A DNA stretch of 64,000 bases from contig JAHBVC010000001.1 in the NCBI GenBank assembly GCA_019637755.1, positions 682,001 through 746,000 on the forward strand. Reading direction: 5' to 3'. Below are positions 1 to 9,404 of the stretch, piece after piece; position 1 is the stretch's first letter, and each line of letters begins with the position of its first letter. The notes under the pieces are model-generated. The model saw only the letters and a program-made list of their open reading frames with translations. It was not told the DNA's origin and did no database searches. The stretch is from Anaerolineales bacterium. Its GTDB lineage: Bacteria; Chloroflexota; Anaerolineae; Anaerolineales; UBA11579. A program made the position numbers and the translations under genes.

Positions 1-1
1 T

Positions 2-379
2 GAGACGCCCACCTCGCTGCCTCCCAGCCCCACTCCGGATTGCGAAAACAACCTGGTCTTCCTGCGCGATATTAACGTGCCGGATGGCACACGCTTTGCG
101 CCCGGCGCCCCGGTAGAGAAGAGCTGGGAGCTGCGCAACGATGGCAGCTGCGCCTGGGTGCAAGGTTACAACGTTGAGTTGCAAGCTGGCAGCATTGGCC
201 TGGGGGCGGTGCCCCGCCACCCGCTGCCGCCGGCGCAGCCCGGTGAAAGTGTGGTGCTCACGATCCAATTTACCGCGCCCAGCGAGCCGGGTACCTATCG
301 CAGCCTGTGGAAGGCGCACGATTTTGACGGCAACCCCTTCGGCGTGGGCTTTTACGTCGACATCACTGTTTCGGAGTAG
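2..379 (+). CDS. NBR1-type Ig-like domain protein, C-terminal part
   Basis: The reading frame is open from the window edge, so the 5' part of the gene is missing. A Pro/Thr/Ser-rich linker is followed by a single beta-sandwich domain with the landmarks of the Ig-like domain first described in NBR1: an F-x-K-x-W-like pattern (here EKSWELRNDG), a conserved Trp in CAW, PGE, and a C-terminal GTYRSLWKA stretch. In Chloroflexi such domains commonly end secreted or membrane-anchored proteins and probably bind protein or wall material. The frame passes through a GTG at 77, but the upstream codons fit the same domain, so 77 is not the true start. The stop lies 2 bases before the next gene, suggesting an operon. 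Confidence 0.75.
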   Translation, partial: ETPTSLPPSPTPDCENNLVFLRDINVPDGTRFAPGAPVEKSWELRNDGSCAWVQGYNVELQAGSIGLGAVPRHPLPPAQPGESVVLTIQFTAPSEPGTYRSLWKAHDFDGNPFGVGFYVDITVSE

Positions 380-381
380 TT

Positions 382-861
382 ATGCGCACCCCCACCAACC
401 CAACCGCCATCGCTTTTCAAGACACCCTTCGCCAGCACGATTTGCCGGGCGACGTAGTGGAGTTCGAGATCCCCACGCGCACCGCAGCCGATGCGGCGGC
501 CGCCATCGGCTGCCAGTTGGGCCAGATCGTAAAATCGCTGATCTTCCGCAATGCGGAAGGTGAGGGCGTGATCATCCTGACCAGCGGCAGCAACCGGGTG
601 GACGAGGCCCTGGTGGCCGAGGCCACCGGTGAGACGCTGGGCAAGGCCGATGCCGATTTTGTGCGCACGCTGACCGGCTTCGCCATCGGCGGGGTGCCGC
701 CTTTTGGTCACCAGCAGCCGGCCCACACCTACATTGACGAGGATTTGCTGCAGTACGCCGAAGTATGGGCGGCGGCTGGCACGCCGCACGCGGTGTTCCC
801 GCTGCCGCCGGATGCGTTGTTACGCATCAGTGGCGGCAAGGTGATTCGGGTGCACGGGTAA
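382..861 (+). CDS. YbaK/EbsC-family aminoacyl-tRNA deacylase
   Basis: The 159-residue protein has the normal single-domain length of YbaK/ProX editing proteins, which hydrolyse mischarged aminoacyl-tRNA such as Cys-tRNA(Pro) or Ala-tRNA(Pro). Visible landmarks are QIVKSLIF, with the conserved Lys at about residue 51, and the glycine-rich GGVPPFGH loop at about 103-110. The C-terminal LRISGGKVIRVHG matches the family end. It starts 2 bases after the preceding stop, so the two are probably co-transcribed. Which tRNA is edited cannot be told from sequence. Confidence 0.85.
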   Translation: MRTPTNPTAIAFQDTLRQHDLPGDVVEFEIPTRTAADAAAAIGCQLGQIVKSLIFRNAEGEGVIILTSGSNRVDEALVAEATGETLGKADADFVRTLTGFAIGGVPPFGHQQPAHTYIDEDLLQYAEVWAAAGTPHAVFPLPPDALLRISGGKVIRVHG

Positions 862-865
862 CAGG

Positions 866-898
866 CGTAGGGATTGCTTCGCTGCGCTCGCAATGACA
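866..898. repeat. Short palindromic repeat, GATTGCTTCG...CAATGACA type
   Basis: A short stretch beginning GATTGCTTCG and ending CGCAATGACA lies directly after the YbaK-like gene. The same end sequences occur at 1937-1997 and 13598-13640 with different middles. It belongs to the intergenic repeat group of this genome rather than to a gene. Confidence 0.6.
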
Positions 899-908
899 GA
901 CCACTGAT

Positions 909-1931
909 TTGACATTCCGAGCGGGTGAATAAGCCAACATCAGACCGCCGAATCCGCACCAGCGAGGAATCCGTGCTGGCGCATCTTCCGAATTGGCTCA
1001 GATCTTGCCAGCACTACCTTTGCCCTTAACGGATTCCTCCTCGGCCTCCGGTCTCGTTCGGGATGACAGATTACTCAACTTGTCATTCCGAGCGGGTGAA
1101 TAAGCCAGCATCAGACCGCCAAACCCAAACCAGCGAGGAATCCGTGCTGGCATATCTTCCGAATTGACTCAGATCTTGCCAGCACTACCTCTGCCCTTAA
1201 CGGATCCCTCCTCGCCGCTATGCGGCTCTTCGGGATGACAAATTTACTCAACTTGTCATTCCGAGCGAGTGAATAAGCCAGCGTTAGACCGCCGAGCCCG
1301 CACCCGCCAGGAATCCCTGCTGGCGCATCTTCCGAATTGGCTCAGATCTTGCCAGCACTACCTTTGCCCCAAACGGATTCCTCCTCGGTCTGCAGTCTCG
1401 TTCGGAATGACAAATTTACGTAGCTTGTCATTCCGAGCGGGTGAATAAGCCAGCATCAGAACGCCAAACCCAAACCAGCGAGGAATCCGTGCTGGCACAT
1501 CTTCCGAATTGGCTCAGATCTTGCCAGCACTACCTTTGCCCTTAACGGATCCCTCCTCGCCGCTATGCGGCTCTTCGGGATGACAAATTTACTCAACTTG
1601 TCATTCCGAGCGGATGAATAAGCCAGCATCAGACCGCCAAACCCGCACCAGCGAGGAATCCGTGCTGGCATTTCTTCCGAATTCACTCAGACTCATTGAC
1701 GTACAAACCAGCCCCAAACGGATCCCTCCTCGGCCCTCCGGCCTCGTTCGGAATGACAAATTTACTCAACTTGTCATTCCGAGCGGATGAATAAGCCAGC
1801 ATCAGACCGCCAAACCCGCACCAGCGAGGAATCCGTGCTGGCATTTCTTCCGAATTCACTCAGACTCATTGACGTACAAACCAGCCCCAAACGGATTCCT
1901 CCTCGGCCTCCGGCCTCGTTCGGGATGACAT
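909..1931. repeat. Array of six tandem palindromic repeats, about 172 bp each (family A)
   Basis: Six imperfect copies begin near 909, 1081, 1253, 1425, 1599 and 1771. Each starts GTCATTCCGAGCG, carries CGAGGAATCC, and ends with the inverted counterparts GGATTCCTCCTCG and CGTTCGGGATGACA, so one unit can fold into a long hairpin. The internal part varies little. The array fills the gap between the convergent YbaK-like and ahcY genes and contains no supported coding sequence. Confidence 0.9.
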
Positions 1932-1936
1932 GGCTA

Positions 1937-1997
1937 GATTGCTTCGTCGGCTGAAAGTTGCATGAACATGCAACTTTCAGCACTCCTCGCAATGACA
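1937..1997. repeat. Short palindromic repeat with a perfect 14-bp-arm hairpin insert
   Basis: The element has the ends GATTGCTTCGTCG and CTCGCAATGACA. Its middle, 1951-1980, is a perfect inverted repeat with 14-base arms (CTGAAAGTTGCATG and its complement) around a 2-base loop. Copies elsewhere have the same ends with other middles. Confidence 0.7.
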
Positions 1998-2004
1998 AAC
2001 GATA

Positions 2005-2035
2005 TAAAAAGACCGGCTTTCGCCGGTCGTTTTTG
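2005..2035 (-). terminator. Intrinsic terminator of ahcY
   Basis: A GACCGGC/GCCGGTC stem with a 4-base loop is flanked by A-runs and T-runs on both sides. It sits just beyond the ahcY stop codon and should end that transcript; by symmetry it could also stop transcription entering from the repeat array. Confidence 0.85.
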
Positions 2036-2039
2036 CTTC

Positions 2040-3308
<1,269 letters not shown>

Positions 3309-3324
3309 TTAGAACTCCATTCCT

Positions 3325-3388
3325 AAGTTTGTTTCGAAACGGTTAATCGATTAACAGATTAATCGATTAATCCGATAATCGGTTAATC
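3325..3388. repeat. AT-rich degenerate TTAATCGATTAA repeats
   Basis: Between ahcY and the PfkB gene several overlapping copies of TTAATCGATTAA-like palindromes fill the gap. Similar sequence recurs at 11745-11786. No promoter hexamer pair can be separated from the repetition. Confidence 0.6.
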
Positions 3389-4349
3389 AATTTTGCCCTA
3401 AACCATCCAGCTTGCCCGCATCGTCATAGTGTTCACGATAGCGGGTGACGAAATCGGGCGGGGAGAAGTGGTGCGTTTGCGGGCCGGCCTGCTCCAGGCA
3501 GTAAGTGGCGGCCAGGGAGCCGATGCGGCCGCAGGTCTCCCAATCGAGGCCGAGGCTGACGCCGGTGAGGAAGCCGGCGCGGAAGGCATCACCGCCGCCG
3601 GTGGGGTCTACGATGGTGTCAGTGGGCACGGCCTCGACCCAGGTCTTGCCGTCTTTGGTGTAGATATCGGCGCCCTTCGGGCCGAGGGTGACGACCATGT
3701 ATTCGAGGTGCGAGAGAATGGCCTGATCATCCATACCGGTCTTGTCTTTGACGAGCTCAAACTCGTACTCGTTCATGAACATGGCGTGGGCGGCCTCCAC
3801 CCCGGTGCGCAGAATGCTGCCGTCAAAGCGCACGATCTGCTGGCTGGGGTCGTAGACGTAGGGGATGTTGAGCTCCTGGCACTCGGCGACATATTGCTGC
3901 ATGGCGGCAGGATCATTGGGAGAGATGATGACCAGCTGGGGCGTGCCACCTTTGACGTTCTTGAGGGAGAGCTCGCTGGCGTGGGCCATGGCGCCGGGGT
4001 AGAAGCTGGCGACCTGAGCGTTGGAGCGGTCTGTGGTGGCGAAGAACGAGGCAGTGAAAGTGCCCTCGATGACTTCCATATTGGTGGTGTCTACGCCGTG
4101 GGTCTTAAGGAAGGCGCGGTAATCGGCAAAATCTTCGCCCACGGCAGCCATGACGCGGGGGGTACCGCCGAGCAGTGCCATGGTGTAGGCGATGTTGGGG
4201 GCGATACCGCCGCGGCGGCGGTCCAGCTTCTCGACCAGGAAGGAGAGGGATATCTTCTCGAGGTGTTCGGCCAGCAGGTGCTCTTTGAAGAGCCCTGGGA
4301 AGGTCATAAGGTAATCGTAGGCTACGGAGCCGGTGATGAGTACATCCAT
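3387..4349 (-). CDS. PfkB-family kinase, probable adenosine kinase
   Basis: A 320-residue ribokinase-fold kinase. The first PfkB signature (GGIAPNIAYTMALLGG, about 47-62) and the second (DPTGGGDAFRAGF, about 248-260) are present; the catalytic Asp is about residue 254, and the usual Ala of DPTGAGD is Gly. The start at 4349 is preferred over an upstream ATG because GAGG lies about 8 bases before it and the protein then begins with the family beta-strand MDVLITGS. Family membership alone would allow ribose, fructose or nucleoside as substrate. Position directly upstream of ahcY, whose product is adenosine, makes adenosine kinase the best inference. A terminator-like hairpin lies in its leader. 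Confidence 0.85.
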   Translation of the reverse strand: MDVLITGSVAYDYLMTFPGLFKEHLLAEHLEKISLSFLVEKLDRRRGGIAPNIAYTMALLGGTPRVMAAVGEDFADYRAFLKTHGVDTTNMEVIEGTFTASFFATTDRSNAQVASFYPGAMAHASELSLKNVKGGTPQLVIISPNDPAAMQQYVAECQELNIPYVYDPSQQIVRFDGSILRTGVEAAHAMFMNEYEFELVKDKTGMDDQAILSHLEYMVVTLGPKGADIYTKDGKTWVEAVPTDTIVDPTGGGDAFRAGFLTGVSLGLDWETCGRIGSLAATYCLEQAGPQTHHFSPPDFVTRYREHYDDAGKLDGLGQN

Positions 4350-4399
4350 TGTGTGCCTCGCCCACGGCGGGGGTGGAGTTTGTGGCGAATACACACAAA

Positions 4400-4424
4400 A
4401 ACGCCCTCGGGTATCGAGAGCGTT
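4400..4424 (-). terminator. Terminator-like hairpin in the PfkB/ahcY leader (possible attenuator)
   Basis: Read on the minus strand, AACGCTCTCG pairs with CGAGGGCGTT around a 5-base loop and is followed by TTTGTGTGT. No minus-strand gene lies upstream that it could terminate, and the PfkB start is only about 50 bases downstream. It therefore looks like a conditional terminator. The preceding minus-strand bases, CACGCCACGCGCGGGAG, vaguely recall the end of a T-box, but no specifier region is recognisable. Confidence 0.6.
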
Positions 4425-4551
4425 CTCCCGCGCGTGGCGTGAGCAAGTTTAGCATGCGGGCAGAGGAATGACAAGGATGAAGGATGAGGATGGAAGGATG
4501 AGGGAGAAGCAACCACAAAGGCACAAAGGCCACAAAGAAACCAAATCTCCG

Positions 4552-4620
4552 TGTCATTCCGAGCGGGTTTTGAAAGCAACACCAGAACGCCGAACCCCGA
4601 CCAGCGAGGAATCCTTGTAG
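4552..4620. repeat. Partial copy of the GTCATTCCGAGCG...GAGGAATCC repeat
   Basis: The left part of the repeat unit is present (GTCATTCCGAGCG, then CCAGCGAGGAATCC) without its right arm. It lies upstream of the small plus-strand membrane protein gene and is probably a decayed solo copy of the intergenic repeat family. Confidence 0.6.
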
Positions 4621-4669
4621 CCTGAGCTTCCACATGGTGCCAGTTTTCAGCGCAGCGCGGCGAAATCCC

Positions 4670-4675
4670 TATAAT
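4670..4675 (+). promoter_or_regulatory. -10 element TATAAT, leaderless start
   Basis: A perfect TATAAT ends 7 bases before the ATG at 4683, so transcription would begin at or next to the start codon. An ATG inside the hexamer (4674) is therefore unlikely to be the true start. No clear -35 or ribosome site is seen. Confidence 0.65.
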
Positions 4676-4682
4676 GACCGGC

Positions 4683-4979
4683 ATGGATGCGAATACATTG
4701 CAGACGCTTGCCACCGCCCTGACGATCTGGGGCGGCGTTTTCTTGCTGGCCCTGTGGGCCAGCCTGGTGTACTGGACGCACCGGGACGCGGCGGCCCGGC
4801 TGAGGGAGCCCAGCCGCCGGCTGCTGGCGGTGCTGCTCTCGGTAATTTTGTTCATTCCCGGCGTGCTCATTTACCTGCTGCTGCGCCCACAGCGCACACT
4901 GGAGGAGGAGTACCTGCTGACACTGGAAGAAGAGGCGCTGCTGCGGGCGATTGAGGAAAGCGAACGGAAACATGGGTAG
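4683..4979 (+). CDS. Small two-helix membrane protein
   Basis: A 98-residue protein of unknown function. Two hydrophobic segments (about residues 11-31 and 46-67) are separated by a basic loop (RDAAARLREPSRR), which by the positive-inside rule would face the cytoplasm, leaving both termini outside unless the C-terminal tail is re-oriented. The C-terminal 25 residues are highly acidic and helical (LEEEYLLTLEEEALLRAIEE) and could form a coiled coil. The start is placed at 4683 from the adjacent -10 element. No neighbour suggests a role. Confidence 0.65.
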   Translation: MDANTLQTLATALTIWGGVFLLALWASLVYWTHRDAAARLREPSRRLLAVLLSVILFIPGVLIYLLLRPQRTLEEEYLLTLEEEALLRAIEESERKHG

Positions 4980-5263
4980 AAGCGGGGCAAAGGCAAGTTA
5001 GATTTTTGATTGCTGAGCGTTGATTTCTGATTGAAGTTTTAATCATCATCATGGTTCCCCCACCCCAAGTGTGAATAGTTAAAACATTTGTGGCTGCCCG
5101 CGAGCCGGTGGCACCAACAGCCCGCGGCTAGGCTACAGGCAGCTAGGCAGCGGCTTGCGGGGACTATGTATCACGGATGGCGGGGCGGCGGCGCGGATTG
5201 GGCGCGGTGTCAAGGAGACGAAACACTCAACATGGAATCTAGTCAAAATAGTGTATAAGTGCT
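4980..5263. other. Intergenic region without a supported gene
   Basis: The first 60 bases hold degenerate TTGATT/CTGATTG repeats of the type seen in other gaps here. The rest is mixed, with a GC-rich stretch near 5095-5215. I see no convincing ORF, RNA gene or terminator. Confidence 0.5.
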
Positions 5264-6169
5264 TTAGCAAGAGTTTGAAAGATACAAGTCTTGTAATGAG
5301 ATGTACATATAGGAAGCTGTAAGAAAAACGCGCCCAGTAGCCTGAATACAATCGCCTCGTTTTAAGTCAGGCCACACCCAAGATTGACTAAGAAAAAGAA
5401 TTTCATTTTGACCAGTGCCAGAATTTCTCAATCTGATGATTGTTGAGTACTCAGGCGTTTGATTCACTTTATCAACAACCCCATAAACACAGATTGTTCT
5501 GCCAACGTAAGTTTGAGTAACAGCAAACGCACTAAGACAAGTAGGATCCTTATAGCTAACAACCGGGCTAGATGTTGGCCTAGCAGTTGGAATGCGGGTT
5601 GAAGTTGGAGCGATGAAGCTCGAAGCAGAGCTTGAATTCGTTTGTCGAGCCGGCTGGCTAGTATCTGCGCAAACAAAGGCGAGGAATACAAGAACAAAAA
5701 GAAAGGCCAGAATACTTAGGGCATTCGATCCTTTATTCTTTCGTCTCAAATGTTCTGACGGCTTAGGGTCTGGCGTTTGAGCACTACCCCTCTTCTGTCG
5801 CGAAGCCTGCTGCCTAAATGCGCTACCTTGCCCCTCTCGCCTATTTTGATCAGAAGCATTTCTCTGATCCCAGGCTTTGCGACGAGCTGGATCAGACAGC
5901 AGATGATATGCCCAATTCAAATCTCGCATCTTAGTTTCCGCTTGCGAAGATTTGTTTTGATCAGGATGGTATTTCTTAGCCAGAGATTTATATGCGGCTA
6001 ATATAACTTCTACCTCAGCATTGTTTGATATTTGCAAAACTTGATATGGGTTACGGCTTTCGTTTTGTGGTTCAGTTCTGTTTAAATTTGCCCCACAGCT
6101 AGGACAAAAATTAAGGCCACTTCGACTTTCAAAACCGCAATTTTGACAGGCTCTTGTATCCCCGGGCAT
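5264..6169 (-). CDS. Zinc-ribbon / J-domain membrane protein with C-terminal OB-like domain
   Basis: The 301-residue protein is modular. Residues 1-30 form a zinc ribbon with two CxxC pairs (CQNC, CPSC). About 40-105 is a J domain (NPYQVLQISNNAEVEVI, then YHPDQN with the HPD tripeptide needed to stimulate Hsp70). A basic Gln-rich linker leads to one transmembrane helix (about 150-170), a Thr/Ser/Pro-rich segment, and a C-terminal domain with an OB-fold-like pattern (TICVYGVVDKV, GDCIQATGRV). The topology suggests a cytoplasmic chaperone-recruiting part and an external sensing or binding part. The gene is clearly AT-richer than its neighbours, as is the adjacent zinc-ribbon gene 18 bases upstream, suggesting joint acquisition. 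Confidence 0.75.
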   Translation of the reverse strand: MPGDTRACQNCGFESRSGLNFCPSCGANLNRTEPQNESRNPYQVLQISNNAEVEVILAAYKSLAKKYHPDQNKSSQAETKMRDLNWAYHLLSDPARRKAWDQRNASDQNRREGQGSAFRQQASRQKRGSAQTPDPKPSEHLRRKNKGSNALSILAFLFVLVFLAFVCADTSQPARQTNSSSASSFIAPTSTRIPTARPTSSPVVSYKDPTCLSAFAVTQTYVGRTICVYGVVDKVNQTPEYSTIIRLRNSGTGQNEILFLSQSWVWPDLKRGDCIQATGRVFLTASYMYISLQDLYLSNSC

Positions 6170-6187
6170 TGTAGTAAGCTCAACCTT

Positions 6188-6652
6188 TTAAATTGAAGCC
6201 GAAAGAGCGCTTCCACAATTTGAACAAAAATTCATATGTGCTGAATAAACCTGCTTACAATTATCGCAAGTGGAAAAGGAGCCTCCCGCAGCCATGCTAA
6301 TTAGATTCTCTGCTTCCCCTTGCGACAGACCCTTTGTAAGTAGGAACTGATAAAGTATATTTGCCGAGACACCATTATCAAGCTCTCGCTTAATTCCCCC
6401 AAGCATCTCACGAATACGTTGCTGCGCGCCTAGATTATAGTTCAACACTTCAGTCTTGAAGCTAGTTTTGCATCTCTGACAATCAATGTATTCAGTAATC
6501 TTACTGGTCTGAAACAAGGGAATGAAATAGAGAGTAAAGTATTTGCCTAACTCATAGTGCTTATAGTTTTGCGACGAATTGCAGTTTGGGCAATAAAAGA
6601 TTCCAGCGCCAATTTCTTTTGCCTTACCTTTAGACCCCCAAATTAGAACCAT
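6188..6652 (-). CDS. Double zinc-ribbon protein
   Basis: A 154-residue protein with a zinc-ribbon-like N-terminal half (CPNC near residue 21, CQRC near 58, separated by an aromatic stretch) and a second zinc ribbon at the C terminus (CDNC, CSNC). Between them is a short helical region ending in LTKGLSQGEAENLI, reminiscent of a SHOCT-like motif. Function unknown; metal-binding ribbons of this kind often mediate protein or nucleic-acid contacts. It is the first gene of an AT-rich two-gene unit with the J-domain protein and has a full promoter placing the transcription start at the ATG. Confidence 0.75.
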   Translation of the reverse strand: MVLIWGSKGKAKEIGAGIFYCPNCNSSQNYKHYELGKYFTLYFIPLFQTSKITEYIDCQRCKTSFKTEVLNYNLGAQQRIREMLGGIKRELDNGVSANILYQFLLTKGLSQGEAENLISMAAGGSFSTCDNCKQVYSAHMNFCSNCGSALSASI

Positions 6653-6658
6653 TCGGCA

Positions 6659-6687
6659 AGTATATGCTTTGGTCTAATCTGTGTCAA
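6659..6687 (-). promoter_or_regulatory. Consensus promoter, leaderless (TTGACA-N17-TATACT-N6-ATG)
   Basis: On the minus strand TTGACA (6687-6682) is followed after exactly 17 bases by TATACT (6664-6659), and 6 bases later by the ATG of the zinc-ribbon gene. Both boxes and the spacing fit a housekeeping sigma factor. This is the clearest leaderless promoter in the window. Confidence 0.85.
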
Positions 6688-6754
6688 CGACACACAAATC
6701 TAAGCAAGTTCCAGATTAGTGCAAACACCGTTCACTAAAGGTCAGAGTTATCAA

Positions 6755-6963
6755 CTAAGGCTGTGTATTCGTCGCATAGCCTTCAAGCAGAGGTAAGCCG
6801 TCTTCTCGTATTCCATCGAAATGAAACTGGATGGCTTCCCCTGAATGTTCTTGATGGCCTCTTCACGCGTTTCGCCCACCGCTACACAGCCGTCTATATC
6901 GGGTGCGTAGGCAGAGAAGCCATGTTCCGTTTTCTCAATGACAATTAAGTAGCGTCGCTCCAT
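6755..6963 (-). pseudogene. Frameshifted hicB-like copy
   Basis: The first 40 codons (MERRYLIVIEK, then YAPDIDGCVAVGE) closely match the intact HicB-like gene 120 bases upstream. Two extra G residues near 6838-6841 throw the reading frame. In the shifted frame the normal C-terminal part resumes (EAIQFHFDGIREDGLPL) and runs to a stop at 6755. As it stands the first frame would give a different tail ending at 6751. It lies 1 base after a duplicated enolase 3' end, copying the eno-hicB arrangement. Confidence 0.8.
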
Positions 6964-6964
6964 T

Positions 6965-7056
6965 CTACCGCCCCAGCGCCGCCCATCCTGCGTACTGGGC
7001 GGTGGCACCCAGCTCCTCCTCTATGCGTAGGAGTTGCACGCTTCGCTTGTGAAACT
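6965..7056 (-). pseudogene. Duplicated 3' end of an enolase gene
   Basis: Read on the minus strand, this stretch encodes [10 protein letters not shown], then YAGWAALGR and a stop, matching the C terminus of the intact enolase ([19 protein letters not shown]). The DNA aligns with the real eno end at roughly three quarters of positions, so it is a diverged copy, not a recent duplication. Upstream of it no further enolase sequence is present. Confidence 0.8.
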
Positions 7057-7077
7057 TCGGCGGGCTAAGTAGGCTTG

Positions 7078-7287
7078 CTAAACCGCCACGTATTCGGCGC
7101 TGGCGTAACCTTCTGGCAGAGGTAGGCCATCTTCTCGCATCCCATCGAAATGGAACTGTATAGCTTCCTGCATATTCTTGATAACTTCTTCGCTGGTTTC
7201 GCCCGCAGCTACACAGCCGTCTATATCGGGCGCGTAGGCTGAGTAACCATTAACTGCTTTCTCGATGACAATCAGGTAGCGCTGCAT
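7078..7287 (-). CDS. HicB-like antitoxin-family protein
   Basis: A 69-residue protein with the typical single HicB fold: YLIVIEK strand, YAPDIDGCVAAG and a helical EEVIKNMQEAIQFHFD segment. HicB proteins usually neutralise a HicA mRNA interferase, but no hicA is visible next to it and the C-terminal DNA-binding extension of many HicB proteins is absent. The ATG at 7287 has GAGG just upstream and lies 5 bases after the enolase stop, so it is probably co-transcribed with eno. It could be an orphan HicB-fold protein with another role. Confidence 0.8.
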   Translation of the reverse strand: MQRYLIVIEKAVNGYSAYAPDIDGCVAAGETSEEVIKNMQEAIQFHFDGMREDGLPLPEGYASAEYVAV

Positions 7288-7292
7288 ATCCT

Positions 7293-8597
<1,305 letters not shown>

Positions 8598-8614
8598 CTA
8601 AAAAATCAATTGTA

Positions 8615-8661
8615 AACCAGCGATTAGCAATTAGCGGTTAGCGGTTAGCGGTTAGCGAACT
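8615..8661. repeat. Short tandem GGTTAGC heptamer repeats
   Basis: Heptamers of the form TTAGCGG/GGTTAGC occur four to five times in a row between eno and the GIY-YIG gene. It is one of several simple-sequence fillers in this window. Confidence 0.7.
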
Positions 8662-9398
8662 TACCAGCTATACAGTATAGGATTGGCATTGCCGCGCTTA
8701 CGCATACCTTCTGGCAGGCGTCTGCCAACATACGCTTGCTTGATCTCGGCAGTGGCTTCCCGCCCAACGAAACCCCAACGCTTAGGATTATCTTCAGGCA
8801 AGGCGGGAAAATTATCCCGTGTGGCAGGCAACCACTCCTGAGCTTCGAAGGCGCCTACGATCAAACCTTGCATAGTTGCCAGTATCACTTCAGCCTGCCG
8901 CGCTTTGGATACGTTCAACCGCCAGGCAAAGCGTGTAGCTTCATACAAAGAGCGCTCCACAGCACTCTTGTTGACGCTGATCAACAAGGCTTTGTGTACA
9001 AAAACCGCAGGTTTCGCTGAATACCGACGCATGATCTCTCTGGCATGCATGGCACCAAAGTCACTGCCATGCACTCCCCCCACCGCGTTGGTGAGCCCAG
9101 GGTAAGCATCCATTAGTGCGCACTCCACTTCAAAAGCAGTCTTCTCATCCATTCCATGGCGATGAATCACGTGTGCTACTTCAAATCCTGCAAGCTGAAT
9201 CTCGCGAATACGGCGCACCTTGTTATCCACGTCATCACCTTCCAGCGAGCTGGCTAACTCGATGTGGGCAAAGACGCGGTTTCCTTTGCCCTTGCCCACA
9301 TAGAAGGTCTCACCATTGCGCGGGTCAATCAAGCGGTATACGTAGTATCTAAGCTTGGCCGTAATCTCAGGGGTAAATGTCTCTTTCGAAGCTGACAT
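8661..9398 (-). CDS. GIY-YIG nuclease-domain protein (COG3680-like)
   Basis: The 245-residue protein begins with a GIY-YIG domain in the variant form YYVYRLID...FYVGKGKGNRVFAH (about residues 17-50), followed by conserved Glu and Asn positions (AFEVECALMDAYPGLTNAVGG, about 108-130 in two blocks). The second half is of unknown function with conserved Trp and Arg residues (FAWRLNVSKARQAEV). Members of this group are putative endonucleases or DNA-processing proteins, usually without experimental role. The ATG lies 6 bases after the pyrG stop, so it is probably read from the pyrG promoter. Confidence 0.75.
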   Translation of the reverse strand: MSASKETFTPEITAKLRYYVYRLIDPRNGETFYVGKGKGNRVFAHIELASSLEGDDVDNKVRRIREIQLAGFEVAHVIHRHGMDEKTAFEVECALMDAYPGLTNAVGGVHGSDFGAMHAREIMRRYSAKPAVFVHKALLISVNKSAVERSLYEATRFAWRLNVSKARQAEVILATMQGLIVGAFEAQEWLPATRDNFPALPEDNPKRWGFVGREATAEIKQAYVGRRLPEGMRKRGNANPILYSW

Positions 9399-9404
9399 AC
9401 TGCG

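Noticed and set aside
909-1931. CRISPR array
   Set aside because: Units are about 172 bp with no short repeat/spacer alternation; the whole unit is repeated and no cas gene is present.
4105-4870. Minus-strand frames covering 4105-4870
   Set aside because: They read through the leader hairpin and repeat remnant opposite the small membrane protein; composition is non-protein-like.
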